A stretch of 42,209 nt of DNA from NCBI GenBank assembly GCA_037083765.1, contig JBAPLS010000010.1, positions 1 through 42,209 on the forward strand, read 5' to 3'. Shown here piece after piece: positions 8,296 to 16,889 of this stretch; positions within the stretch are counted from its first letter, which is position 1, and the number at the start of each line of letters is the position of its first letter. The stretch is from Dasytiphilus stammeri_B (GTDB taxonomy: Bacteria > Pseudomonadota > Gammaproteobacteria > Enterobacterales > Enterobacteriaceae). Position numbers and translations under genes: made by a program. The notes under the pieces are model-generated. The model was not told the DNA's origin, ran no database searches, and saw only the letters and a list, made by a program, of their open reading frames with translations.

Positions 8296-8652
8296 TAGTG
8301 GAGCTGGCGGGATTCGAACCCGCGTCCGAAACTTCTCCATCTTTGGTACTACATGTTTAGTCAAGTCTTTTTTTTATTCGTTTTGTTAAAAGCGGACTTA
8401 CACGTTTCTAACGAACTAGCCCGTTAATTTAACGTTTTCTCTTAGGCCAGATTAAACGCGATCTCTTATATGTGAAAAATATTCCTCTCTAAGAGAAGAA
8501 GATGAATATTTTAATGCTCGCAGCTCTTTATGCTGCTAAAGCATATTTATTGTCGTTATTTGCGACTATTTTTTACGGTTTTTTTACGAGGCCTACCGTA
8601 CCTCGACATGCACCTTAGATTTCGACGGCTTCGTCGATTCCAAAACAGCCCC
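8296..8652 (-). ncRNA. ssrA: transfer-messenger RNA (tmRNA)
   Basis: Rescues stalled ribosomes together with SmpB. The minus strand starts GGGGCTG at 8652 and ends with GGACGCGGGTTCGAATCCCG and CAGCTCC-A, which pairs with the 5' end as a tRNA-like acceptor. The resume frame is at 8563-8528: GCA AAT AAC GAC AAT AAA TAT GCT TTA GCA GCA TAA, encoding ANNDNKYALAA, one codon longer than in E. coli (ANDENYALAA). The bases after the discriminator are CTA instead of CCA, so the 3' CCA is apparently not encoded. The gene lies 44 bases after smpB on the same strand, the E. coli order. Confidence 0.97.
8528..8563 (-). other. tmRNA tag-peptide reading frame
   Basis: Eleven sense codons plus TAA inside tmRNA. 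The encoded tag ANNDNKYALAA ends in the YALAA degron read by ClpXP-type proteases in E. coli, so tag-directed proteolysis is probably still used. Confidence 0.93.
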
Positions 8653-8656
8653 CTTT

Positions 8657-8677
8657 AATTCTACTAATAGTAGAATT
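8657..8677. repeat. 21-base perfect palindrome between smpB and ssrA
   Basis: AATTCTACTA-A-TAGTAGAATT is a 10-base inverted repeat around a single A, ending 5 bases from the tmRNA 5' end. On the minus strand it overlaps a TATAAT (8680-8675) that could be the ssrA -10 box. It could be a leader hairpin that shapes 5' processing, or a weak smpB terminator. Confidence 0.8.
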
Positions 8678-8696
8678 ATACTTTATTTTTCCAGAT

Positions 8697-9173
8697 CTAT
8701 CTTAGATTCTGTTTGAGAATTCTATTTTTTTTTATCATCCACTCTCTTTCTTTAAGACTAGCTCGTTTATCATATTTTTTTTTTCCTTTTGCTACTGCAA
8801 TCTGTAATTTACACCAATTATTTTTCCAGTATAAAGAATATGCTATCAAAGTATAGCCTTGACGTTTGACTTTTACATCCAAAGAATTGTATTCTTGCTT
8901 GTTAAGTAAAAGAGTTCTATTCCGGATGGGGTCTAACATTAAATTAGGACTTGAACTAAGCAGAGGTTGAAAATGAGCACTAAATAAATAAGCATTATTA
9001 TCATGTAGATACACATAACTACTACTTATATCTACTTTACCTGATCGCAAAGATTTTACTTCCCATCCTTGCAGGATTAGACCCGCTTCCAGTATTTCTT
9101 CAACAAAATATTCATTTTTTACCTGTTTATTAACAGTAATAATATTACTACTATTAATGATTTTTTTTTTCAT
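8697..9173 (-). CDS. smpB: SsrA-binding protein SmpB
   Basis: Binds the tRNA-like domain of tmRNA and takes the place of the codon-anticodon pair during trans-translation. Clear SmpB signatures: EYFVEEILEAGLILQGWEVKSLR, LYWKNNWCKLQIAVAKGKKKYDKR and the basic C-terminal tail KEREWMIKKNRIL. Length is 158 against 160 in E. coli. The ATG is followed by a run of A codons for lysine; no strong ribosome site is visible. It directly precedes ssrA, so the two partners are probably co-regulated. Confidence 0.96.
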   Translation of the reverse strand: MKKKIINSSNIITVNKQVKNEYFVEEILEAGLILQGWEVKSLRSGKVDISSSYVYLHDNNAYLFSAHFQPLLSSSPNLMLDPIRNRTLLLNKQEYNSLDVKVKRQGYTLIAYSLYWKNNWCKLQIAVAKGKKKYDKRASLKEREWMIKKNRILKQNLR

Positions 9174-9296
9174 AAAATTTTAATTATTAAGTTAGTCGGA
9201 ATATCTTAGCTTGTCATAATGATATCCAGGAGTCAATAAACTAAATTAGTCGTTTATTCTCTCTTTTTCTCTCAGAGAGGATATATTCCAAGAGAT

Positions 9297-9957
9297 TTAT
9301 CAAAAATTTTTGAGGAAGATAATGTCTTGATTAAGGTAAGACACTAATTATCCTCAGGATGAGGAATTAAATTTTGAATTAAAATTAACATATTTTTCCC
9401 ATGATATACTGACAATAATCCTTTACTATTGCAACTAATTTTCAAATGTCTATTTTAGACATAGCATCGTAAATCAATGGTAATACTAAAATTACATTTA
9501 TTGTAGAGCTCTAATGAGAAGTAGAACTTTTTTGAGTACAGAGATAATAATCTGATCGAATCGTTAACTAAAATCAAATGGATATCGTTAATATAACTTT
9601 CCACATCTCTGTCACTGGACTAGAATGTAAAATACTTTCATTTATTACTAGGATTAAACGTGGGGCTTTATTTATCCCATCCACTTTTTTTATTCTCATA
9701 AAAAGAAGTAATCGTTAATAGGAATGAATTGAATATTAGATTGAGCGAAGATACGTGCTACTCTCAACATATTTTCGTACTAAATTAGTTTTACTTGGTT
9801 ATTATAAATTAGCTCTATTCACTTTAGTGAAATGTAATTTCGGATCATTTGAGTTCAAAAAAATACCGTCTAGCCAATTATTAGACATTATTTTATGAGT
9901 TGCTAAAGAAATCGGATTAGGGTAAGAAAATCGTACATTTTATAAAAAATTTTTCAT
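9297..9957 (-). pseudogene. nadK: nadK (NAD kinase) pseudogene
   Basis: Minus-strand translation of this spacer gives collinear NAD kinase fragments broken by stops, frameshifts and deletions. From an ATG at 9957: MKNFL, stop, NVRF, then SYPNPISLATHKIMSNNWL (E. coli GHPRHPTALTTHEMLYRWL); KLHFTKVNRANL (ELQLKNVKTGTL); in another frame ENMLRVARIFAQSNIQFIPIN ([21 protein letters not shown]); LILVINESILH (ISTAINEVVLH); RSDYYLCTQKSSTSH (RSDGLIISTPTGSTAY); NLIPHPEDN and TLSSS at the end. The catalytic GGDGN is destroyed. About 660 bases remain of roughly 880. The place is correct: E. coli has nadK, recN, bamE between grpE and smpB. bamE and recN have left nothing I can recognise. Confidence 0.88.
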
Positions 9958-9996
9958 AAAAATTGTTCGTACATTGCGTGCAATATAATACCTAAC

Positions 9997-10024
9997 CTTG
10001 AAACTATTATTATGATCCCCATAA
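9997..10024 (+). promoter_or_regulatory. sigma-32 heat-shock promoter of grpE
   Basis: CTTGAAA (9997-10003), a 13-base spacer, then CCCCATAA (10017-10024). This is an almost exact match to the E. coli RpoH consensus (CTTGAAA, 11-15 bases, CCCCATNT) and sits 45 bases before the grpE start. It implies that rpoH is still present elsewhere in the genome. Confidence 0.85.
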
Positions 10025-10068
10025 TAATCTAATCTGGGAATAAATAATGTGCCTGCGCGGAGAAATTC

Positions 10069-10713
10069 ATGACTAGTGAAGAACACAAATCACCGAAAGA
10101 AGATCCAAGTATCGAGATTAACTCCAATATTCCTAGTAAAAATCAAGAGGAAGATAATCGAGACGCATCTAAAGATCTGCTGGAACAAGCTACTCAACAA
10201 ATTAATTTTATTAAATATTGTGAGCAACGTATATTAGACCTGGAAAATAAGCTGCTGGAATCATCCAAACGTGAGCGTGAAAATTTATTACGAGCACAGG
10301 CAGAGTTAGAAAATGTGCGGCGAAGAACCGCGTTAGAAATCGAAAAAGCACATAAATTTGCACTAGAAAAATTTGTTTTCGAATTATTACCTGTCATTGA
10401 CAATCTACACCGTGCTCTTGAGTTAGCTGCTCCACATGCTAATACTGCCAATCCTATGATTGAAGGAATTAAACTTACACTCAAATCACTATTAGATACA
10501 GTATATAAATTTGGAGTGAAAGTCATTAGAGAGACTAATGTTCCTTTTAATCCTGATATTCATCAAGCTATGTCCCTAATAGAAACAAATGAAAATGAAG
10601 AACCACTAATAGCAACAAACTGTGTTATGAAAGTTCTACAACATGGTTATATGCTGAATGGAAGACTTTTACGTCCTGCTATGGTCTTAGTTTCTAAGAC
10701 GTCAAAAAAATAA
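10069..10713 (+). CDS. grpE: nucleotide exchange factor GrpE
   Basis: Dimeric exchange factor that releases ADP from DnaK. A charged, variable N-terminus (about 60 residues) is followed by the long coiled coil (QAELENVRRRTALEIEKAHKFALEKFVFELLPVIDNLHRAL) and the C-terminal beta domain (FNPDIHQAMSL, VMKVLQHGYMLNGRLLRPAMVLVSK). Length is 214 against 197; the extra residues are in the disordered N-terminus. CGGAGA lies 8 bases before the ATG. The heat-shock promoter upstream fits its role with ClpB and HtpG. Its stop codon directly abuts the stop of ung on the other strand, with no base between. Confidence 0.96.
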   Translation: MTSEEHKSPKEDPSIEINSNIPSKNQEEDNRDASKDLLEQATQQINFIKYCEQRILDLENKLLESSKRERENLLRAQAELENVRRRTALEIEKAHKFALEKFVFELLPVIDNLHRALELAAPHANTANPMIEGIKLTLKSLLDTVYKFGVKVIRETNVPFNPDIHQAMSLIETNENEEPLIATNCVMKVLQHGYMLNGRLLRPAMVLVSKTSKK

Positions 10714-11379
10714 TTAATCTAATATATGTGGCGTCCAGTCAATAGGCTGTATGCCACTTTTCATTAGCCACTGGTTTGTTTTCGAAAAATGTCGACAGCC
10801 CCAAAAACCTTTATGTGCTGATAAAGGTGATGGATGAGGTGCCTGTAATACTAAATGACGATGATTGGTAATCAAAAATCTTTTACTTTGAGCGTGTCTA
10901 CCCCATAGTAAAAATACTATATTTTCACAATATTCATTAATTAATGAAATTACTTTATCGGTAAAAATTTGCCATCCTAAATGAACATGTGAAGAGGGTT
11001 GACCAGACTCAACCGTCAATATAGTATTTAATAACATAATTCCTTGCTGAACCCAGCTGCCCAGGTATCCATGTTTAGGATACTGAAAAATAATACTATC
11101 ATTATTTAATTCTTTATATATGTTTATTAGAGTAGGTGGAAGAGGAACGCCGAGAGAAACAGAAAAAGCTAATCCATTAGCTTGGTGGGGTCCATGATAA
11201 GGCTCTTGTCCCAGAATAACTACTTTGATCTTACTCAACTTAGTTAGCAAAAAAATTTTAAAAATATTTTGAGAGTTAGGATAAATAATTTTACCATTAG
11301 CACGGTCTTGAGCGAGTTTATTTAAAATTTTAATAAAATATGACTTCTTTTTTTCTCTTGAGAGAACATCTTTCCACAC
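10714..11379 (-). CDS. ung: uracil-DNA glycosylase Ung, catalytic Asp replaced by Glu
   Basis: Removes uracil from DNA as the first step of base excision repair. Family motifs are present: VVILGQEPYHGPHQANGLAFSV, LLLNTILTV, the Leu-loop APHPSPLSAH with catalytic His, and the C-terminal PIDWTPHI. Length is 221 against 229. The water-activating motif is GQDPYH in E. coli (Asp64) but GQEPYH here, encoded by GAG (complement of 11203-11205). That residue is almost invariant, so activity may be strongly reduced. The rest of the protein is well kept, so this is not a plain pseudogene. It is convergent with grpE. Confidence 0.94.
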   Translation of the reverse strand: MWKDVLSREKKKSYFIKILNKLAQDRANGKIIYPNSQNIFKIFLLTKLSKIKVVILGQEPYHGPHQANGLAFSVSLGVPLPPTLINIYKELNNDSIIFQYPKHGYLGSWVQQGIMLLNTILTVESGQPSSHVHLGWQIFTDKVISLINEYCENIVFLLWGRHAQSKRFLITNHRHLVLQAPHPSPLSAHKGFWGCRHFSKTNQWLMKSGIQPIDWTPHILD

Positions 11380-11460
11380 TAAGTACCTCCCGTACTTAAA
11401 AAAAATAGCTTATCTCTAGTTTAGAGTATCTTTTTGTCGAGGTATTACTTCTCTGTGTAA

Positions 11461-13095
11461 TCACGCAAAATAATTTGATAATAATTGCATATTAAGTGGT
11501 TTATTTAAAATTTTAGTATTTATAAAATGCTGTAATAGATCCTGGGGCATTTGTTTTGGTAATTCTATGGTGGAATAAACCTGGAATAATTTGATATTTC
11601 CAATATAACAACTACTAATGTATCCTTCGTTAGCAAACGTACCTACAATATGTCTAACTTCTACCCCATCATCACGTCCTACTTCAATCCGGTATAAGTC
11701 CATCTTACCAGTTGTTTGTCCAATGTCATGAGATCGATTACATTTAGAATAATCATAACAAAGACTAGTTTCGACATTCGGAAGTAAAAGAGGTAGCGAC
11801 CCTTGTTGCGCTATCTTAAGTAAGGCGGCAGCTAATGTCCAAAGATCTAAAGTAGTTTCAGGTGCCATTTTTTTTAAAAAGTTTCGATAGATCGCAATAT
11901 CACTATTTTCCATTTCGGATTTAACCTTACTTGTAAATTTCGACATCCGACGTTCACTAAGAAATTTAGCACTAGGTAAGGATACTTTGGGGATAGAAAC
12001 TTTGAGAGTTCGCTCAATATTCCGTAATAATCGTCGCTCTCTATTTTCTACAAATAGTAATGCGCGACCCGTACGTCCAGCTCTGCCTGTTCGTCCAATT
12101 CGATGGATGTAAGAATCAACATCTAAAGGAATATCATAGTTCACTACTAAACTAATACGTTCCACATCTAAACCACGCGCTGCTACATCCGTAGCAATTA
12201 ACACATCTATCTCTCCTTCCTTTAAACGTTCTAAAGTACGTTCACGTAAGTTTTGAGTCATATCACCATTCAATGCAGCAGTATTATTATAGCCACTACG
12301 TTCTAAATATTCTGCTACTTCTACACTAGTCGTTTTTGTGCGTACAAAAATAATAGCTGCATCATAATCTTCAGCTTCTAAAAAACAAGTTAAAGCATGA
12401 GCTTTATAACCATATACTAACCAATAACTTTGAGTAATGTCAGGAGCATGGACTCTATTCGTTTCCAGACGAATTTCATATGGATTTTTCATAAATTTAC
12501 GCGTAATCTGCCTGATAGCAGCTGGCATAGTAGCGGAAAATAACGCTATTTGTTTATTTTGAGGTGTATGTTCCATAATAGATTCTACATCTTCTATGAA
12601 ACCCATACGTAACATTTCATCTGCTTCATCTAATACTAAAGTATGGATTTGAGAAATATTTAGTGTACCACGATGGATATGATCTAATAAACGTCCTGGT
12701 GTTCCCACTATAATATGGGATCCCTCGCGGAGAGCACGAAATTGTATTTCATAACGTTGACCTCCATATATAGCAGTAATTATTATCCCCTTCATATACA
12801 TAGCTAAATCTGAAAAAAAATTTGCCACTTGAATAGCGAGCTCTCGGGTAGGGGCTAAAATTAAACATTGTGGTATTTTTTTAGCCAGGTCAATTTTATT
12901 CAAAATGGGTAATGCAAAAGCAGCTGTTTTTCCACTTCCAGTCTGTGCTATTCCCAATACATCTGAACCTTTCAGCAAGTAGGGAATACATTGCACTTGG
13001 ATAGGAGTAGGATTTTTATATCCTAGATAATTCAGAGCCTGAAGCAGAATATTCTTCAAGCCAAAAAACGAAAACGTTTTTTCTAAATTTTCCAT
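11461..13095 (-). CDS. deaD: DEAD-box RNA helicase DeaD (CsdA)
   Basis: Cold-shock RNA helicase for 50S assembly and mRNA unwinding. In order: Q motif (PTPIQVQCIPYLL), Walker A AQTGSGKT, PTRELAIQV, DEAD near residue 157, SAT, and HRIGRTGRAGRTGRALLFV. The DeaD-specific RNA-binding domain follows, with LYRIEVGRDDGVEVRHIVG and GYISSCYIGNIKLF. Length is 544 against 629: the charged linker is shortened and the RG-rich C-terminal tail is gone, ending at MNMQLLSNYFA. It sits downstream of pnp as in E. coli, with nlpI lost in the 158-base gap. Confidence 0.95.
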   Translation of the reverse strand: MENLEKTFSFFGLKNILLQALNYLGYKNPTPIQVQCIPYLLKGSDVLGIAQTGSGKTAAFALPILNKIDLAKKIPQCLILAPTRELAIQVANFFSDLAMYMKGIIITAIYGGQRYEIQFRALREGSHIIVGTPGRLLDHIHRGTLNISQIHTLVLDEADEMLRMGFIEDVESIMEHTPQNKQIALFSATMPAAIRQITRKFMKNPYEIRLETNRVHAPDITQSYWLVYGYKAHALTCFLEAEDYDAAIIFVRTKTTSVEVAEYLERSGYNNTAALNGDMTQNLRERTLERLKEGEIDVLIATDVAARGLDVERISLVVNYDIPLDVDSYIHRIGRTGRAGRTGRALLFVENRERRLLRNIERTLKVSIPKVSLPSAKFLSERRMSKFTSKVKSEMENSDIAIYRNFLKKMAPETTLDLWTLAAALLKIAQQGSLPLLLPNVETSLCYDYSKCNRSHDIGQTTGKMDLYRIEVGRDDGVEVRHIVGTFANEGYISSCYIGNIKLFQVYSTIELPKQMPQDLLQHFINTKILNKPLNMQLLSNYFA

Positions 13096-13253
13096 TTAGT
13101 ACATATTCCTCTTGACTGAGATTCGATGTAAATTAATTGGTAATTCATTTTTCAATAAAAAATTAAAAGTCTTATTTAAGATAATTTTTGATCCTTATTT
13201 TTCTTGTCTTTAATAGAAATTGCACCCTCTTTGGGGGTTAATAATATTATTCC

Positions 13254-15344
13254 TTAATAAAGTGCTTGTTTAATACTTAAACGTATTCTACCTATTCGAT
13301 CTACTTCTAACACTTTTACATTTACTTTTTGCCCAATTTTTAGGTGATCACTAACCTTGTCGATTCTGCGCGCTGAAATTTGAGAAATATGTACTAAACC
13401 TTCTCTACTACTAAGTCCTAGGATAGTAATAAAAGCTCCAAAATCTACAATTCTCGTTACTTTACCATGATAAATTTTCCCTACTTCAATATCAGCAGTA
13501 ATTTCCTGAATACGCATAATCGCTAATTGAACATGCTTACTATCGGGTGCGGCTATCTTTACTGTGCCATCATCCTCTATTTCAATAATGGTTTCGGTTT
13601 CGTCAGTTAGTGATCTTATAACCGTACCTCCCTTCCCTATTAAATCTTTAATTTTATCGGGATTAATTTTTATAATCTGCATCCGAGGAGCATATATTGA
13701 AATATCTTTACGTGGTAAGAGTATAACTTGTTCCATAATATTTAAGATATGTAATCGACCCTCTAAAGCTTGTTTCAGAGCTATTGCCATGATTTGCTTA
13801 TTAATACCTTCAATTTTTATATCCATTTGGAGTGCTGTAATACCAGTACGGGTACCTGCAACTTTAAAATCCATATCTCCCATCTGATCTTCATCACCCA
13901 AAATATCAGATAAAACTATGTATTTATCTCCATCTTTTACTAATCCCATTGCTATTCCCGCTACTCCTGCCTTTATAGGCACTCCTGCGTCCATTAGAGC
14001 TAATGATGCTCCACAAATCGAAGCCATTGAGGAAGATCCATTAGATTCAGTAATTTCCGATACTATCCTTATGGTATATGGAAAAGAATCTAAAGACGGC
14101 ATAACTGCTAACAATCCACGTTTAGCTAATCTACCATGACCAATTTCCCGTCTCTTAGGAAATCCTACTATTCCTATTTCTCCTACAGAATAAGGTGGGA
14201 AATTGTAGTGAAAAATAAAATTTTCAGTACGATCCCCTGTTAATTCATCAACGTTTTGCGCATCGCGGTCGGTTCCTAGAGTTACAGATACTAGTGCTTG
14301 AGTCTCTCCACGTGTAAATAAAGCAGATCCATGTGTACGTTGTAACACGGGCGTATGTACTTGGACACTACGAACCATATCTTTTGTGCGTCCGTCAATA
14401 CGTAGTTCTCCACATAATAGGCGCTTACGTACTATGTTTTTCTCAATCATATACATGATCTGATGAATTCGGTATTCATCTAAATCTATAAACTTTTCTT
14501 TTATCGTAGAAATTACATCAGATTTAATCACATTCAACTGAGAAGACCGAATTTGTTTGTCAGAAATTTGATATGCATTACTCAAACGAGATTCTGACAA
14601 ATTAGCAATTTGTGCGGATATTTCTGGTATTTCAACTTCTGGAGTCCATTCCCACTCCACTTTACCTACTTCTTCTACAAGACTATTTATATTTTGAATC
14701 ACTACTTGTTGATGTTCATGACCATATATTATAGCTTCTAACATTTGTTCTTCGCTTAGTAATTTTGCTTCTGCCTCGACCATTAACACGGCATTTTGTG
14801 TACCTGCTATAACTAAATTTAGATTACTACGTTTAACTTCTTCGGTAGTGGGATTCAAAATATATTTATTTTCTATGTATCCTACTCTTGCAGCGCCAAT
14901 GGGACCTCTAAACGGAATACCGGAGATACTTAAAGCAGCAGAACTACCTATGATAGCTACAATATCTGGCTGAATTTTTCGATTGACTGATACTACTGTT
15001 GCAATAATTTGCACTTCATTCAGAAAACCTTCTGGAAATAAAGGCCGCACCGGTCTATCAATCAGTCTTGAGACTAATATTTCAGTTTCGCTAGGACGTC
15101 CTTCACGGCGAAAAAAACTTCCTGGAATACGACCTGCAGCATAAGAACGCTCCTGGTAGTTAACACTAAGAGGAAAAAAATTCTGACCAGATTTAATTTT
15201 TGGAGATCCTACTATAGTAACTAATACTGTAGTATCATCCATGCTAGCAAGCACCGCGGCCGTAGCTTGTTTTGCTATTCTTCCTGTTTCAAGAGTTACA
15301 ATATGTTGTCCATATTGAAATTTACGTATGATTGGATTTATCAA
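13254..15344 (-). CDS. pnp: polynucleotide phosphorylase
   Basis: Trimeric 3'-5' phosphorolytic exoribonuclease. Two RNase PH domains (YAAGRIPGSFFRREGRPSE; LFTRGETQALVSVTLGT; ITESNGSSSMASICGASLALMDAG) are followed by a KH domain (IGKGGTVIRSLT) and an S1 domain (GKVTRIVDFGAFI to the C-terminus). I place the start at TTG 15344: AAGGA lies 7 bases upstream, and the protein then begins like E. coli (M-I-N-P-I-I-R-K-F-Q-Y-G). A longer frame from GTG 15380 adds 12 residues with no family match. That gives 696 residues against 711; the alanine-rich tail of the E. coli protein is absent. It follows rpsO, as in the conserved operon. Confidence 0.95.
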   Translation of the reverse strand: MINPIIRKFQYGQHIVTLETGRIAKQATAAVLASMDDTTVLVTIVGSPKIKSGQNFFPLSVNYQERSYAAGRIPGSFFRREGRPSETEILVSRLIDRPVRPLFPEGFLNEVQIIATVVSVNRKIQPDIVAIIGSSAALSISGIPFRGPIGAARVGYIENKYILNPTTEEVKRSNLNLVIAGTQNAVLMVEAEAKLLSEEQMLEAIIYGHEHQQVVIQNINSLVEEVGKVEWEWTPEVEIPEISAQIANLSESRLSNAYQISDKQIRSSQLNVIKSDVISTIKEKFIDLDEYRIHQIMYMIEKNIVRKRLLCGELRIDGRTKDMVRSVQVHTPVLQRTHGSALFTRGETQALVSVTLGTDRDAQNVDELTGDRTENFIFHYNFPPYSVGEIGIVGFPKRREIGHGRLAKRGLLAVMPSLDSFPYTIRIVSEITESNGSSSMASICGASLALMDAGVPIKAGVAGIAMGLVKDGDKYIVLSDILGDEDQMGDMDFKVAGTRTGITALQMDIKIEGINKQIMAIALKQALEGRLHILNIMEQVILLPRKDISIYAPRMQIIKINPDKIKDLIGKGGTVIRSLTDETETIIEIEDDGTVKIAAPDSKHVQLAIMRIQEITADIEVGKIYHGKVTRIVDFGAFITILGLSSREGLVHISQISARRIDKVSDHLKIGQKVNVKVLEVDRIGRIRLSIKQALY

Positions 15345-15464
15345 AATAATATCCTTAACTTCCTGAGCATTAATGATCACTTAAATTATATTTAATTATT
15401 TCTTTTTTTTTGATATTGAGTGTGATTTTTTAATGTACAAAATGATTATGAAATATTTTAGAAT

Positions 15465-15482
15465 ATTACTAATTATAGTAAT
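15465..15482. other. stem-loop in the pnp leader
   Basis: ATTACTA-ATTA-TAGTAAT is a perfect 7-base stem in the rpsO-pnp spacer. A second imperfect stem lies at 15525-15551 (GATTTAATCTT / AAGATCTAATC), just after rpsO. E. coli pnp has an RNase III-cleaved leader hairpin for autoregulation at this place. Equivalence is a guess, since there is no primary sequence match. Confidence 0.35.
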
Positions 15483-15559
15483 TAGCTAAATTTTATTATG
15501 TATTCTATAAATAATAGAGAGAATGATTTAATCTTCTTTTAAGATCTAATCAAATTTCT

Positions 15560-15829
15560 TTACTTACGCAGCTCTAGCTTCTTTATGAGAGAAAAATAGC
15601 GCCATCTTCTTTTACGTTTTAAATAATTCAATATACTTCTGCGCTGAGAAATTAACCGCAATAATCCACGACGACTATGATAATCTTTACTATATTCCGT
15701 AAAATGTAGGCGCAAACTATTAATCTTTCTGGTTAATAACGCTACTTGCACTTCTGATGATCCTCGATCAGAGTTATGTAAAGCATATTGTTCGATAATT
15801 TTATTTTTATCTTCACCCTTAAGAGACAT
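15560..15829 (-). CDS. rpsO: 30S ribosomal protein S15
   Basis: Primary 16S rRNA-binding protein of the 30S platform. It has the S15 signature (GSSEVQVALLTRKINSL, HFTEYSKDYHSRRGLLRLISQRRSILNYLKRK) and is 89 residues long, as is normal. It lies between truB and pnp, the standard operon position. AGGTT lies about 8 bases before the ATG. Confidence 0.97.
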   Translation of the reverse strand: MSLKGEDKNKIIEQYALHNSDRGSSEVQVALLTRKINSLRLHFTEYSKDYHSRRGLLRLISQRRSILNYLKRKRRWRYFSLIKKLELRK

Positions 15830-15914
15830 AATAGAACCTCATTAGATATAAATCTCTGCCTGCTGCTAATTAATAGCAAATAGTTCACTACCAAGCGAAT
15901 TGTAATGAAAATTA

Positions 15915-16850
15915 TTAACTCACTAAACGACGAGGTAGAACTATTCCTACTTCATTGATCTCCGCTATGCCAATAAATTTTCTTTGTGTACCTTCAGTTA
16001 TTCTTACCAATCCCGGTGGAAATAATGTTGTAGACTTAATAGATCGTCCTTGTTTTAAATCACTGGTAATTATCTTTAATAAATTAATTTCAGGAAAATT
16101 AGATACTGCACTGTCTACTGACATTAATATAGAAGTTAAAGATAATTGATTAAAATTCCTCTCACTAATAATTAGATTAGCCAATGTCTGCAATTTATCC
16201 ATAGTTATCATTTTTTCAGTTGGATAATTACCAACTTGTAGACGACGTAAAGCCTTTACGTAAGCCCCACACCCTATTTTTAAGCCTAGATCTTCTACTA
16301 AAGTACGTATATAAGTACCTTTAGAACAATGTATTTCTAATTCTAGTTCACTATCTTCTAGACTAACATAGTGTATATTATACACCATAATTTTACGTAC
16401 TTTCCGTGTTATCTCAATACCTTGACGGGCATACTTATATAATGGACAGCTATTCCATTTAATAGCAGAATACATTGGGGGTATTTGTTTAATTTCTCCA
16501 ATAAAACTGAGTAAAATTTTTTTTACGTCAGAAATTTTAAAATTTAAGGGCTGCTCACTGATAATTTTTCCCTCTGCATCCGCGGTATCGGTTCGTTGAC
16601 CGAGTTTTGCCACGACATGATAACGCCTATCAGAATTCAATAAATATTGAGAAAATTTAGTAGCTTGACCCAGACAAATAGGAAGCATACCAGTAGCTAA
16701 AGGATCCAAAGTACCTATATAACCAGCTTTACTACTGTTCAAAATATATTTGACTTGTTGGAGAGCTTTATTAGAACTGATCCCTCGAGGTTTATCCAGT
16801 AGAATAAATCCGTTAATATTATAACTATGTTTCTTAACATTCTTACTCAT
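15915..16850 (-). CDS. truB: tRNA pseudouridine-55 synthase TruB
   Basis: Makes pseudouridine 55 in the T-loop of almost all tRNAs. Catalytic motif GYIGTLDPLATGMLPICLGQATKF (Asp near residue 48), then YHVVAKLGQRTDTADAEG, KQIPPMYSAIKW and CSKGTYIRTLVEDLG. Length is 311 against 314, including a short C-terminal PUA-like part (PGLVRITEG...FIGIAEI). It lies between rbfA and rpsO, as in E. coli. No damage seen. Confidence 0.96.
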   Translation of the reverse strand: MSKNVKKHSYNINGFILLDKPRGISSNKALQQVKYILNSSKAGYIGTLDPLATGMLPICLGQATKFSQYLLNSDRRYHVVAKLGQRTDTADAEGKIISEQPLNFKISDVKKILLSFIGEIKQIPPMYSAIKWNSCPLYKYARQGIEITRKVRKIMVYNIHYVSLEDSELELEIHCSKGTYIRTLVEDLGLKIGCGAYVKALRRLQVGNYPTEKMITMDKLQTLANLIISERNFNQLSLTSILMSVDSAVSNFPEINLLKIITSDLKQGRSIKSTTLFPPGLVRITEGTQRKFIGIAEINEVGIVLPRRLVS

Positions 16851-16889
16851 GAAATTTTAGTTTCGTAGGCATCTTAATCATTATCTGAT

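Noticed and set aside
15345..15380. Longer pnp start at GTG 15380
   Set aside because: The 12 extra residues do not match PNPase; TTG 15344 has AAGGA at 7 bases and restores the family N-terminus.
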